Positions 37,447-49,657 of a stretch of DNA of 64,000 nt are shown piece by piece (the stretch's first letter is position 1; every line of letters begins with the position of its first letter). Location: NCBI GenBank assembly GCA_947471745.1, contig CANJKZ010000534.1, positions 248,001 to 312,000 on the forward strand, read 5' to 3'. The DNA is from Closterium sp. Naga37s-1. Its lineage: Eukaryota > Streptophyta > Zygnematophyceae > Desmidiales > Closteriaceae. A program made the position numbers and the translations under genes. A model generated the notes under the pieces. It was not told where the DNA came from and did not search any database. It saw only the letters and a list, made by a program, of their open reading frames with translations.

Positions 37447-38690
37447 CTGAACTAGAGTGGAAGTTGCAACGAAGAGGAGCAGCGGGTTGTAAACAGTGCG
37501 AGAGGCAGAGAAAGGTGGAGTGGGGAGACACGGGGACGCAGCAGTGGAGGGGTAAGCTGCAGAACTGGTGTGGGGTGTGCTGTGGAGGAGTAGCAGTAGG
37601 GAGAGTATGAGATGGACAGCAAAAAGGGAAGCTATGTTGAGCTGTGAGACCGCAGCGGAGCAGCGGGGTATGGCAGCTGTGAGAGGCAGTAGGTATTTGC
37701 TTGGGGGCAGCAATGCTGTGATGCTGGGAGGAGCAGGAGTGGAGTGTGCAGCAGTGGAACAGCAAACAGGAAATCAGAGTAATAAAAACAGAGGGGGTAT
37801 GGGAGAAGGACCAGCAGCAGATGAAGTAGAGCAGTCACAGCAGTGGGATGAGCGGAGAAGGGGTAGCAGCGGGTCAAGCAGAGTAATGACAGCAGGGTGG
37901 GAACGGAAAAGGACAGCAGCGGGGGAAGAAGAGCAGCCACAACAGTGGGGGGAGCTCCAAAGAGGCAGCAGTGCGGGAAGCAGAGTAGACACAGAGCATT
38001 TGGGGAAGCGGAGAAGGGGCAGCAGGGGGAGCAGAGTAATCACAACAGTGGGGGGAGTGGAGAAGGGGCAGCAGTGGGGGGAGCAGAGGAGTGGCAGCAG
38101 CTTGTCAAGCAGAGTAGTTACAATAGGGGGGAGCAAAGAAGGGGCAGCAGCGGGGAAGGAGAGTAGTCACAACAGTGGGGGGAGCTCCAAATAAACAACA
38201 GCCAGGGGAGTAGAGTAGTCACTGAGCAGTGGGGGACGAATAGAAAGGGCAGCAGCTGGGGAGCAAAGGTCTCCGCAGTGTGGGGAGCGGAGAAGGGGCA
38301 GCAAGGAGGGAACAGAGAAGTCACAACAAGGGGGGGAGCGAAGAAGGGGCAGCAGTGGGAGAAGAAGAGTATGTATTCAGTGGGAGAGGCGAAGAATCAC
38401 AGCAGCAGGTCAAGCTTAGTAGTCACAACAGGTGGGGAGCAAAGTTGAGGAAGCAGCGGGGGAAGAAGAGCAGTCACAACAGTGGGAAGAAGAGCAGTCA
38501 CAGCAGCCAGGGGAGTAGAGTAGACACAGAGCGTTTGGGAAAGCGAAGAAGGGGCAGCATAGGTCACAGCAGTTAGGAACTCCAGGCCAACTAGTGCGAT
38601 AGGAGACGAGTAGGGGATTGCAGCAGCAAGTCAGATTACCAGTAGAAGGCAGTGACAATGTGACAATAGGAGACTAGATGCAGGGATATG
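37447..38690. repeat. Degenerate AGCAG/GGGGCAGCAG-rich tandem region
   Basis: From about 37480 to 38660 the sequence is a scrambled array of short units (GGGGCAGCAGTGGGGGGAGC, AGAGTAGTCACAACAGTGGG). Frames rich in Ser/Gly or Cys/Leu over it are by-products. Confidence 0.8.
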
Positions 38691-40144
38691 AAGCAAAAGG
38701 AATGTTGTAGCGTTTTTAATTCCTATTTTTCTGATTTTTGCGAGCACACATCGTATGTCGGTGGGATCCATGGAAAAGGATGTTTGGTGTTGGGTCGAGG
38801 CATTATCGAACCTTGTGCAAGGTGTAATTATGGCTGTGTACAAGGTAAAAAAACATACATGATGCCCTTTTCCAACTGTATAATTTACAGGCATTGACAC
38901 TCTGCTAAACTATGTCAAAATCCAATTCAAACATGTAACAAAACACAGCAAAGCACCATTTTTACACCGCATAAATGTCAATAGGTGTCACCAACATGTC
39001 CATAACAAGGTTTCCAAAGCCCCAATAGAACTTCCCTCGCATGTATTCAGAACCATTTCAGAACCTGCCAATCATACGAAAATCATCTGACACATCATTT
39101 GAAAAAAGTTCGATACTTTCTTCTAAAAAAGTTTGAACCCCTACATTTTGAAAACATTCGAACAAAGTCTTCAAACACACATCATGTATAGTATTCAGAT
39201 AGTTGATTTTTGTGATGGAGCTGGAACGCGGACCTGAATTCGAACACAGAGAATGGAGACTAGCAACTTCAATAACTTACTACCGCACGTATATTCAAGC
39301 CGGCATCCCGCGATGTCTCCTAGCATGCTCTTAGACTGGTACTTGCGACAGATTTGCTCGCGATGGCGAAAAAGCTACCAACAGGATCCACGCCATGGCT
39401 CGGGTGAACACAAACGGAGAGGTGAGGGTGTCTGGTCAAGTTTACGGTGTAAACCTCGGGAAGTTGGAAAACCCTTGATGAACAGAAGTGTTCACCTTGT
39501 TCACACAATTTTGTTAAACCCTCCCTCAACACTTTACCTAAAAACTGTAGATATGGATGACAACAATCAGTGGAGTGAGGGCCTCGAGATGCCGCGGAGA
39601 CTGCAGGCAGTCTGCCCTATCGAACCACACAATTTCCTCCAGTACGCATGCGTTCCTGAAAGGACAGTCCCACCGCACACACTTGACAGACAGCCTTAGT
39701 GCACTGGTTGTGCGGGCTTCCTGGCAGAGCTTGTTGTGTTTTGTGTCTGTCTGTGGAAGGGTGCTCGTTCGTGATTTGCGGCTGCCTGCTCCATTTGGCA
39801 TTGTTCAGCGCCTAGTTCCAATTTTCGGCGGCTACGTGTTCTAAATGCTCCCTAATTTTTCCCCCGAAACCTTCTACACTTAATGCTCGTTTGAGTCTCC
39901 ACTACTTGGGTTGTGCTCTGGGCTTATAAACGTTTTTGGCATTTCACCCAGTTCGTTCCATTTCGCCAGGGTGTTGAGGTGCTTCTAAAAAAGACAGGTT
40001 GTCATTTGTTTCTTCCAAAACAGTTCTGGTGTGCCTGTGTTGTTGCTAGTTCAGGGTTTAGGGTTTATGCTTGTTTCTGGCCAAGAAACAAGAACAAACC
40101 GGGTCAGCATGGTTTGTTTTGCGCCTAAGATTCATGCTTTGGCG
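38691..40144. other. Intergenic, AT-rich; no gene recognised
   Basis: Short unconnected frames only. It ends in TTTTCTCG, the left target duplication of the hAT element. Confidence 0.4.
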
Positions 40145-40360
40145 TTTTCTCGCAAGGCCCACGTTATCAGGGCAAAACATCCTGATTACCCTGAATTCAG
40201 GATGCAGTTCTGTATTTACCCTGTCATTTCAGAATAGTTTCAATTTCAACCCTGAGGTCACATGATGTTCTTATCTGAAATGACCTGAACATTCAGGATG
40301 GCCGTAGTGTTCCACCCTGTAGCGTCAGGATGAATGTCGAGGCCTGCACTGATGCGGATT

Positions 40361-40362
<2 letters not shown>

Positions 40363-40392
<30 letters not shown>
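40363..40392. repeat. Poly-G tract (30 bp)
   Basis: An uninterrupted run of about 30 G in the hAT 5' region, before the transposase ATG. Its exact length is likely uncertain in any assembly. Confidence 0.9.
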
Positions 40393-40394
<2 letters not shown>

Positions 40395-40666
40395 CCGTTT
40401 CGGGGGGAATTTTTTCCCCGAGGATTTTTGTCACCGTTGAAATTTTCCCCCGTGTATGTTTCCCGCCTTCGCACGACCTCTTCCCCTTGACAGTTCTGTT
40501 CCGATCCCCCGCTACACTAGCCAAGGCAAACCCTTCACCCACCGCCAAGGCAACTCGTCCTGTGCCTGGCTAGCTCTAGCTGGGTTTCTCACGCTGACGT
40601 TCAGTAGCGCTCCATCCAACACCCTTCCATTCCAGTGTTGCTGTTAGAGTAGCAGCAGCACTAGTA

Positions 40667-43600
40667 GTGAAGTTCGGCTGGATGATGGCAAACGAGGACG
40701 ATGGCGCGGCGCCAGCATCACGGGGTCTAACCGGATTAGATTTTTTGCGTCCAGTTAGAGTTGTGTCCGCCTTACCAACAGGTTCACCTGCAGCTGGATC
40801 ATCTCGTACTCCCGCAGTCACACCAGCCTATGCTAGTACAAACGGCACCAACATTGTACCACCTGGTGCGACACGCATCGGCCCTGCCGCGACTGCTAAG
40901 TTAAGAGCGACCAAGCACAAACAGTCGCGCTTGTCGTTCTCTCGCGATAGTCCCACGGAACCCACCGCTCGTGTCCGCTTAGCGCCAGCTTTACCAGGAC
41001 CATCGGCCGTTCCTGCAGCAACTTCGTCCACCGAGGAACTGCGCGATGAGGCAGAGGATAAATACCAGCAGGCTCTTATGAAGTACAAACAGGAGTGGTC
41101 AACTGATTTCCCGTGGCTCGTGCTTTGTCAAACATCTTACGGTTTCCCATCAGTGAGGTGCACTTTGTGTATCAAGCACGCAGGGCACGGCACAAACTAC
41201 GGCGCAGCTGGCGAAGGTGCCGTCGATGTCCAAACACAGGCGTTCCGCACGCATCAAAGCTCCAGGAAGCACAAACGGTCCATCAAGAGACAGGCCCAGG
41301 CGGACAAGGCGGCTGAGAAGCAGCAGCGCATCATCGACTGCCCGAAGGCTGGAGACACCCAGCGTGTAAGGGTCATCGCTCTGCTGCAGACCCTGCTGTT
41401 CATCTGCAAATGTGACGCACCGATTGAGATGTGGGTTCAATTGGTTTGGCACCTTGCAGAGCGACAGACACCAGGCTTCCCCAAGAATGGCTACGGTGCT
41501 TAGTACACCAGGTGAGCCATATTCAACAATAGCTGCTATACCCGAGAAACTTTGTATGGAGGTGGATCACAACTATCCCACTGTTGCTAACCCTCAGTTC
41601 CTTCTTTCCTTGGATGCAGATATGGGTTTGCAGAGCTCATCGCATGCACTGCAGCCTATCTCCGTGCAGGTCAGCAAGTCTGGTTGGAGTCTAGTCCATT
41701 CATCGGACTAACCTGTGACGAGAGTACAGATCGTGTGCATGGCAAACACCAGATCGTGTTTGCCACGTTTCTCCGTGACTCTCGTGTAGTCACGGAGTTC
41801 GTCGGTCTACTGACGGTGGAGAAATGCGATGGCGCTTCGTTGCTTTCCCTCCTGCTGACCCTCCTTGACTCACTTGGAATCGACAGGAGCAGGGTGGCCG
41901 GGATTAGCACGGATGGCGCAGGTGCGATGATGGGTTGCACCAACGGCCTGGTGGCTCGGCTGCGTGTAATGGTCCCGCACCTCTTCTCCAGCCATTGCAT
42001 TGCACATCGGTGTGTAATACCTCTTGCCTATGTGTGTTGCATCTACATGCCCATCACGTTGCAGCAGCGAATGTAAGGCAGGCTGGCGCTCGCATGATCT
42101 AAAGCTCATGCCATTCCCCCCCCTTTCCCTCTCTTAAACCTTCCCTCCCCTTCTCTTGTGCCCACATCATGTCGTGCAGAGAGGCGCTGGCCGCCAAGGA
42201 CGCCGCCACTGCAGTCCCTGATCTCGGCCTCATCGACTATGTGCTGAAGGAGCTCGCGGAATACCTAGGAAGGTCGCAACCCTCCCACAATGACTTCCAA
42301 GAGCTGCAGGAGGTGTTCTGCAAGACGAACCTGGAACTGCAGGGAATCCACTCCGTTCGTTGGCTGAGCCGCGGCGATGCCATCGCGCGCTTGGTGTGTG
42401 TGCTCCCTGCCGTCATCGTGCTCCTGTGGGAGTGGGAAGACGACTTCTACCACATTGTGACTTCAGTGAAGTTCAATGTGTATCTTTACTACCTCGCCAA
42501 CATGCTAGAGCTCCTCAACAGCCTCAACCTTGAGTTTCAAAGGCGGGAGGTGAGTAGCCGTTGTAAGCCCGAGACTCGTAGCATTGTTGTTTGTATGGTC
42601 CTTGTTGAAACTGTACCTTGTCATGTTGCAGGTCGACATGACTTCGGTGCAGTCGACCGTGCGCCACACCCTGATCACCATCCGTACGCGCTACATCGAG
42701 TGCAGCGGCGATGACTTTGGTGGCGGCCCGTAGCTACATCTCGGGGCCTTCCTAGCCAGGCTCAAAAAGTCCCCGAAAATCACAGTGGCAGGTGTGGACA
42801 AGGAGGGGGAGAAGCGACAACATAGCTTCGACCTGCACGAGGAGGCTTTGACGGGCTACAGCAAGACCCCGGATGACTTGCAGTCGTGCCTCGACGTCTG
42901 CCGCCGCCACGCCAATTCGACGCTCACCCACCTCCAGAAGAGGCTGGGGGATCTCGACAGCCTGAACGGTGTCCGGCTTTTCATGCCAGACACGTACCAT
43001 GAAGACAAGGAGGGACGCGCTGAGGAGTGCCGCGAGCACCTTGAGACTCTCGTCAACTTGTTCCATGCCCGCGAGCGCGCAGACATTCTCCCGGGTAAGC
43101 ACTAGTGTTCTGTTCCTACTCGTTGTGTCCTATGTCCACAATCTCCCAATTTCTGTCCCTGCTATGTATGTATCTAACAATCTGACTTGGTCTGCCCCTC
43201 CCTCCTTTCACTGTTATGTGTGTTTTGCGTGGCAGGTGTGGACAAACGTGCAGCCAAGAAGGAACTGAGGACTTTTGTCCCTGTTCTGGCTGGCGCTCCC
43301 AAAGGCGAGCGCACATTTCAACGCGGACTGGCGGCCATGCTGCGAACGAAGGACTGGGAGCGGAGCTACCCCAACCTCGTCCGCCTCTGGACAGCGGTGG
43401 CTGTCCTGCCGCTCAGCACCGTTGAGTGTGAGCACGGCTTTAGCCGCTAGAACGTGATTAAGTCCTGGCAGAGGACCAGCCTCTGTGATGCCAGGCTCAG
43501 TGACTTGATGTGCCTGAGCCTAACTGAGTATGACATGGAATGGGGCAAAGTTGTGGATTTGTGGCGCAGCAGCAAGAAGAGGAGGCCTATTAAGAGAAGG

Positions 43601-43738
43601 GAGCAGCAGAGGAAGGCGGGGAAGGGGAACGGCTTGGAGGACGGACAAGAAGCAGATACTGAACATGGCAGCGGCAGCAGCAGCGACAGTGGGTTTAGTA
43701 GCAGCAGCGAAGATGATGATGAGGAGGAGGAGGGCTAA
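40667..43738 (+). pseudogene. hAT-family transposase, five exons, interrupted by three in-frame TAG codons
   Basis: Exons 40667-41511, 41620-42009, 42180-42549, 42632-43094 and 43236-43738 join in phase, 857 codons ending in TAA. A BED-like/TTF-type segment lies in exon 1 (FPWLVLCQTSYG, VRCTLC..HAG, FRTHQSSRKHKRS). Exon 2 has the RNase H-like core with both Asp motifs (GLTCDESTD and GISTDGAGAMMG) and SHCIAHR. Exon 5 has the hAT C-terminal dimerisation block YPNLVRLWTAVAVLPLSTVECEHGFSR. TAG codons interrupt at 41501 (exon 1 end), 42731 (exon 4) and 43448 (right after GFSR). No frameshift or other stop is seen. Style resembles ZNF862/DUF4371-type hAT transposases. As it stands no full protein can be made without readthrough. 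Confidence 0.85.
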
Positions 43739-44032
43739 GAGGTGGTGCAGGAGTTAATTGCCCAGTAAAACACCAACCATATGTGCGCTGGAGCGCTGCG
43801 GCTGCTCTGCTATGCTAAACAGAGTCTGGTCTGGTCTGTGTGTGCTAAAATCAGAACCTTGAACACCATTATTTTTGCCCTGACAGGTCAGGATTAGTTG
43901 CTGCAAAAGCCCTGACCAATCAGGAAGGCTCTGAAGATTTGCCCTGAGAAATCAGGGCATTTTTTAAGATTCTAGAAAAGTGCCCTGAGGGCTCAGGGTG
44001 CCCCAAAACCTAGCACGGGCCCTGTTTTCTCG

Positions 44033-45531
44033 CCCAAATGCAAGTCGATCTGCGTGCCTATAACCTAGGTGCAACTGACTGGGAAAAAAAACACGGGTGC
44101 AGAGTTTCTGAAATGGGCAAGGAAAATTCGCGTGCAGTGGTTGGGCATCATGTGTATGTAATTCTCACCAAAACCAGAAGAAGGAATCAAAACAGAGAGA
44201 GGTTGCTGGTGGAACTGGTAATCCATGTAAGCTCTTAACAATCTGGTGAAACTCTGTCCCGAATGCAAAACAAAAACAGAAAACAAAAACGCTCTGTCCT
44301 TTTTCCTTTCGTGGTTAGGTTATATCTCTGTGAGTACACCCACCTATTCGTTTGATGCACCCGCGATTGTGCCACGAGCTCGGTACGTTCACATAGAAGG
44401 TTGGGAGCGATGCGTTTATGTCACATAGAATCGATTCACACGCGTGATCAGTTCAGCATTGAATTGCTAAACGTTAAAGAAAATTGGTGGCAGAGCACTA
44501 CAGTTAAACCCATTCGCGCTAAAGACGAGGCCAAATCTACTAGTCATGATTAGGTCAGGCCGGCCTACAGTTGCAAAAATGTAAGGGAAGGGACGGCAAG
44601 GGACGGCAACACACAAGGAAATGTGACTCGCGGACGTTAAAAGCACCGGGCAAAAATTACAAGCACCTCCGACCGAAACGCGCTTGGTGAGATAATCGAA
44701 TAAGTGGGTGTATCTGCGGGCATTCGAAACACCCAGATTTCTGCCAAGAAGCAGTCCAATCCCTGAGCTTGGACATTCCTAAGGAAATCACAATGACGTC
44801 GACGTGTCATGACGGTTATTGGACATATCTTGTTTAAAGGCGGGGTGCAACTTCTTATGAACAGTAGGGGGACAAAAATGGCATGTGAATAACTTGAATT
44901 CTATTGGACGAAAAAACTGGAAAACCAGAAGAGGACAAACTTCTCGGCTCTGAACTGCCTGGGTCAACCTCTTCCAAGCTATAATACTTTGAAGTTGAAG
45001 TTGATAGTTGGGCCACGGCTTTAAATCTCCAACAACTGTGTGGACGTGCTTGGTTTGCGCATACAACGACTCGACAAAGGTGGCCCATGACGCAATTTCA
45101 GCACCACTCATCGTTACCTTCGCACGTGTGGGTCGAGGCTCAAGGGGCGCAGCCACAAATTGCACAGCCAACGAGAACAATGACTGACCTGGAGCTGACA
45201 GGGGAGAAGCGATTCGGACTGGGCGTACGTGTCAGCAAAAAAGACTAGACCCTTATTCGCGCATGTCGAATGAGGTCAAAGTTCTGCGTTGTCTGCAAGA
45301 CTGACCAGACCATGAGAATATGTAAAACAGCATTAGCAGAAGAAAAATGGCATGATTTATTCTTGTGCCCTATCGTATTAAGCTAATAAATGAATACTTA
45401 ACAATGGCGAAAGTCACTCATATCGAATATTTAAAACACTGCAAACAAATATAGGAAATAATGAGGAGTATAACATAAAACTTAAAGCATAACATAACTA
45501 AAGTGGCCAACGAAACATGCCCTCACACAAA
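44033..45531. other. Intergenic; no gene recognised
   Basis: AT-rich sequence with short frames. A minus-strand frame at 45180-44788 (130 codons) has ordinary composition but no domain or splice support. Confidence 0.4.
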
Positions 45532-46609
45532 TTAAAGCCCGGGTACAGCATGGTATTTTTCAAGTTCAATATTCTTGAACTTGAAGTTGCCAAAAATAGG
45601 GTTACCCTCTTTGGTTTGAAACACAACTCGCGAGGCAGGGGAAAACTCTTGCGACGGTCGATCCTGGTTGGTTTCTGAGCCCAGTCACACAACAGATCCG
45701 ACCATCACTCACTAGGTTGCCCCGATCTCCTCTCACATATCTTGAAGACCAAGTAGTACTCCTAGCTCACTAGGCTACTCGCGTAACTAGGAAACGCACG
45801 GCAGGGTGATAAAGACTAGCTCTGATAGAGGCGTTTTTTTCCATCCAACTCTACTCACTCACGCTGTCTTGCCAATAGCTGAGCAGCACAACTTCATGCC
45901 AAACACGCTATTACCGCACCATTTTCGCATGCCAGACCCGGAACGCCCGTTCTTGCGCACGACACGCGCAGTGCTCGTAAATGGCATTCCCGAGTCGCTA
46001 GTCGCGATCCCGCTTACATTCCCTCCTGTCGTTCGATCCCTGTTAGAATATAGGTTTAGCTAGGGCCTAGGCTTAGGAGCCTAGGCCCAAGGAGGATCGA
46101 GGAAGTTTGTGCCTAGGAGGGAGAGGAGAAAGAGAGGAGAATGATTGTTCACTATAGCACTAGGGTACATATAGCAAACAAAGAGGTGCACCACCTATAA
46201 AGTTAATATCTACACTACAGCTAGAACTACATGCAGGTATAAGAATATAATTCTGACATCCCCCCATAACTGCATGCAAGAATAGCTAAGTGCAAAACAC
46301 AACCTGCAGGGGTACACCACAGACAGAGAAAACAGCAACAGTAGGCAAGGTAACAGAGCAGGTACAGCAGCAAAGGGGCAGGCACTCCTGCCACCCCTTA
46401 ACTCTCCTCCCCCCCCCCCCACCTTATAGGGACGGGGGCTGGTTGGTCTTACACCCGCCACCCCAATGCCACTCCCCTGGCTCCCCCACACCCTCACACC
46501 CTCCCCCCAGCGGTAGCTGCAGCAGTGGGAATGAAAGGAGGAGGAGGGGAAGGGAAACACACCACCCATCACCCCTACACCCGCCACCTCCAGACCCTCC
46601 CCCCCACGG

Positions 46610-47461
46610 CTACAGGGAGACGAAGGAGGGGGGAGGGGGGGGGAAGGGGGGGCGGGGATAAAGCCGCAGAGCGGCTACAGAGGGTCGACGCGCTGTAGGG
46701 CAGGGGCGGCTGCAGTGAGTGCAGGCGTGGGGTGAGGTAGAGGCGCCGTCGCGGGCGCCAGGGGCGGGTCCGCAGCGGCTCAGGGCACCGTCGCGGGCGC
46801 CAGGGGCGGGTCCGCGGCGGCGCAGGGCACCGTCACGGGCGCCAGGGGCGGGTCCGCAGCGGCTCAGGGCACCGTCGCGGGCGCCAGGGGCGGGTCCGCG
46901 GCGGCGCAGGGCACCGTCACGGGCGCCAGGGGCGGGTCCGCAGCGGCTCAGGGCACCGTCGCGGGCGCCAGGGGCGGGTCCGCGGCGGCGCAGGGCACCG
47001 TCACGGGCGCCAGGGGCGGGTCCGCGGCGGCTCAGGGCACCGTCACGGCCGCCAGGGGCGGGTCCGCGGCGGCTCAGGGCACCGTCGCGGGCGCCAGGGG
47101 CGGGTCCGCGGCGGCACAGGGCACCGTCGCGGGCGCCAGGGGCGGGTCCGCGGCGGCGCAGGGCACCGTCTCGGGCGCCAGGGGCGGGTCCGCGGCGGCT
47201 CAGGGCACCGTCGCGGGCGCCAGGGGCGGGTCCGCGGCGGCTCAGGGCACAGTCGCGGGCGCCAGGGGCGGGTCCGCGGCGGCTCAGGGCGCCGTCGCGG
47301 GCGCCAGGGGCGGGTCCGCGACGGGCAGAAAAAACGTCACGCGCCACCCGGGCGCGGGACAGAACAAAAATCGCCACGCGCCCGAGGCGCGCGACTGGAA
47401 AAACAGCAGCGGAAGCGAGAGGCTGGCCCACAGGCCAGAACTTAACAGGCTCTGATAGCAT
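46610..47461 (-). CDS. Repeat ORF inside the non-autonomous LTR element
   Basis: Starts in the primer-binding site (MLSEPVKFWPVG) and reads about 283 codons, mostly a 14-residue unit GPAPGARDGALSRR. The repeat period (42 bp) is a multiple of 3, so an open frame is expected by chance and all alternative frames are also long. No homology to gag is evident. Expression is doubtful. Confidence 0.25.
   Translation of the reverse strand: MLSEPVKFWPVGQPLASAAVFPVARLGRVAIFVLSRARVARDVFSARRGPAPGARDGALSRRGPAPGARDCALSRRGPAPGARDGALSRRGPAPGARDGALRRRGPAPGARDGALCRRGPAPGARDGALSRRGPAPGGRDGALSRRGPAPGARDGALRRRGPAPGARDGALSRCGPAPGARDGALRRRGPAPGARDGALSRCGPAPGARDGALRRRGPAPGARDGALSRCGPAPGARDGASTSPHACTHCSRPCPTARRPSVAALRLYPRPPFPPPPPSFVSL
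46735..47325. repeat. 42-bp GC-rich minisatellite
   Basis: About fourteen units containing GCGCCAGGGGCGGGTCCGCG and CGGCTCAGGGCACCGTC. Two unit variants alternate in the left half (CTCAGGGCACCGTCGC and CGCAGGGCACCGTCAC), which suggests a higher-order dimer there. Confidence 0.95.
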
Positions 47462-47683
47462 GTTAGAATCTAGGTTTAGCTAGGGCCTAGGCTTAGGAGC
47501 CTAGGCCCAAGGAGGATCGAGGAAGTTTGTGCCAAGGAGGGAGAGGAGAAAGAGAGGAGAATGATTGTTCACTATAGCACTAGGGTACATATAGCAAACA
47601 AAGAGGTGCACCACCTATAAAGTTAATATCTACACTACAGCTAGAACTACATGCAGGTATAAGAATATAACTATGACAATCCC

Positions 47684-48760
47684 TACCATCACTGATCACT
47701 CGTCCCTCTTTACCTGCCGCCCTCGCTTCCTCTCTTGTCGTCGTTTTCGTTGCCCGTCGTCCCTCTCCATCACCCTCGCGTCTCCTGCTGTCGGCCACGC
47801 TAGGTCCATACTAAGCCTTCCGCGTCACCCTCGTCTCCCCTGGCCGTCGCCCTATTTCGCCTCGTCGACCGTAATTCCCCTTGAAAAAGCGTTCTTCTTA
47901 AAATCAATCTTGTTTTTTTTTTCACATATACATATATATTTTAGTCGCCCGTAAATCCCCGCTTCGCCCGTAATTCCCCTGTCCCCCTCGTCTCTCTCGC
48001 TTTCCTTCGTCGCCCGCAATTCCCCACGCCGCCCGCGATTCCCCAGGATGCCGTCTCCCACGTTTCCCCCCGACGCCCGGCTTTCCCACCACGCACCACA
48101 CGCCTTCCCCCCCGCATACACCACCCATCTTCTTCTCCCCACACCACCTGCCTTCCCCCACGCACAGCACCGACCCTCCTCCCCCCCACATACCTGCCCT
48201 CCTCCCCCACACGTACCCGCCCTCCTACCCCCCACATACCCGCCCTCCTCCCCCACACGTACTCGCCATCCTCCCCCCCACATACCCGCCCTCCTCCCCC
48301 ACACGTACTCGCCATCCTCCCCCCCACATACATGGGACAGAGGAGGAGGGTGAGAGGGGGAGGGGGAGAGGGGGAGGGAGAGAGGGGGAGGGACAGAGGG
48401 ACGGAGACAGTGGGGGAGGGAACGAGGGGGAGGGGGAGAGGAGGAGGGAGAGAGGGGGAGGGAGAGAGGGGGAGGGAGAGAGGAGGAGGGAGAGAAAGGG
48501 ATGGACAGAGGGGGTTCGAAATATGGTGTTGGATGGGAGGGGGTTGGATGGATTGTGTGAGACGGGGAGATGATTTGAAATTGGGTGATGGTGTGAGATG
48601 GAGGGATTGTGTGCGATGGAGGGATGGAGCATGGGATGAGATGGCATAGTCTGCAAATTATGCTGCAGGGTGTTTTTTAGAATTCTCTAAAACACCCTGC
48701 TCACTCCCGTCCTCTCTTCCTCGGCCCCCACACCATCCTCCCTCCAGCTCTCTCCCCGTC
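47684..48760. repeat. C-rich and GGGA-rich simple repeats
   Basis: 48180-48330 holds CCCCACACGTACCCGCCCTC-type units; 48340-48500 is GGGAGGGAGAG-rich. The units resemble those at 12410-12700 in the other TTAA-bounded element. No gene seen. Confidence 0.75.
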
Positions 48761-48779
48761 ATTTGCCCCCGTTCCCCCG

Positions 48780-49010
48780 ACCCCCTTCCCTGCTTCCCCC
48801 TATCCCCTTCCCTGCTTCCCCCCATCCCCTTCCCTGCTTCCCCCCATCCCCTTCCCTGCTTCCCCCCATCCCTTTCCCTGCTTCCCCCCATCCCCTTCCC
48901 TACTTCCCCCCATCCCCTTCCCTGCTTCCCCCCATCCCCTTCCCTGCTTCCCCCCATCCTCTTCCCTGCTTCCCCCCATCCCCTTCCCTGCTTTCCCCCA
49001 TACCCTTCTC
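48780..49010. repeat. Minisatellite of about 21 bp
   Basis: About eleven units of CCCTTCCCTGCTTCCCCCCAT with small changes. Confidence 0.95.
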
Positions 49011-49657
49011 TCTCTCAGTCCTTTCGCACTCTCTCTCCGTCCTCTCGCACTCTCACTCTCCTTCCCACCACCCTCAGCCCTCCTTCCCCCCACCCTCTGC
49101 CCTGTTCCCACCTGCCCTCCCAATCCTTGCCTTTCCCTCCCTGCCCTACCCTTCCCTTCCCCATCCCTTCTCAACCCTTCCGTCCTTTTCATGCCCTCCC
49201 CTTCCCCCTCATTTCTCACTTTCCGCCCTCTAGTTCCCATGCATTTGCACCCATCCATCACTGTTTCCCCATACATGATTTCATCGTGTGCGCTTGCTTG
49301 TATCCCCTCTTAGAAACTAGGCAGGAATGGGATTGACTATCGAGAGGATTGTACAAGAAGTAGAACCTAAGGGGTTATACCCCCCATTATCTACCCCACT
49401 ACAGCCTACCCACAAATATAACATATGCATATGTTTGACACACCCCCATAGGCAAAGTGGGGGAGAGCAAGATGTCAAGAAAAGCAAAGCAAGCTCAGGG
49501 TGAATCACAACGTCACCACACACACTGAGCACAAGCAAAAGGCCACACGGCCAGTTCACATGCAGAGGTATATATGCAACAAGAACAGTACAGTAATCTC
49601 TACCTAGCAAGAGCAAGCATGCAGGTATATATATATAGACCACAGTACAAGCAGAGT

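Larger units (their letters stand above)
40153..44024 (+). mobile_element. hAT transposon with perfect 8-bp target duplication
   Basis: The 8-mer TTTTCTCG stands at 40145-40152 and again at 44025-44032. The ends are short imperfect inverted repeats: CAAGGCCCACG at left, CAGGGCCCGTG at right (reverse-complemented). Subterminal regions (40160-40330 and 43880-44000) carry many dispersed CCTGA/TCAGG motifs, as hAT elements do for transposase binding. One transposase gene occupies the middle. Confidence 0.93.
46041..47678 (-). mobile_element. Non-autonomous LTR retrotransposon (1638 bp) with target duplication ATCCC
   Basis: 218-bp LTRs (46041-46258 and 47461-47678) differ at only a few positions. 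Flanking 5-mers are identical (ATCCC at 46036-46040 and 47679-47683). On the minus strand the right LTR is followed by TGCTATCAGAGCC, the same tRNA-Met primer site variant as in the 8313-9805 element, and the left LTR is preceded by the purine tract GTTATGGGGGGA. No pol domains. The interior is dominated by a 42-bp minisatellite. It interrupts an open stretch left of it (MPDPERPFLRTTRAVLVNGI.. near 45930-46040). Confidence 0.95.

Noticed and set aside
46719-47483. Plus-strand Arg/Pro/Gly repeat ORF opposite the LTR element
   Set aside because: A 42-bp repeat keeps several frames open; the element's transcription direction is minus.
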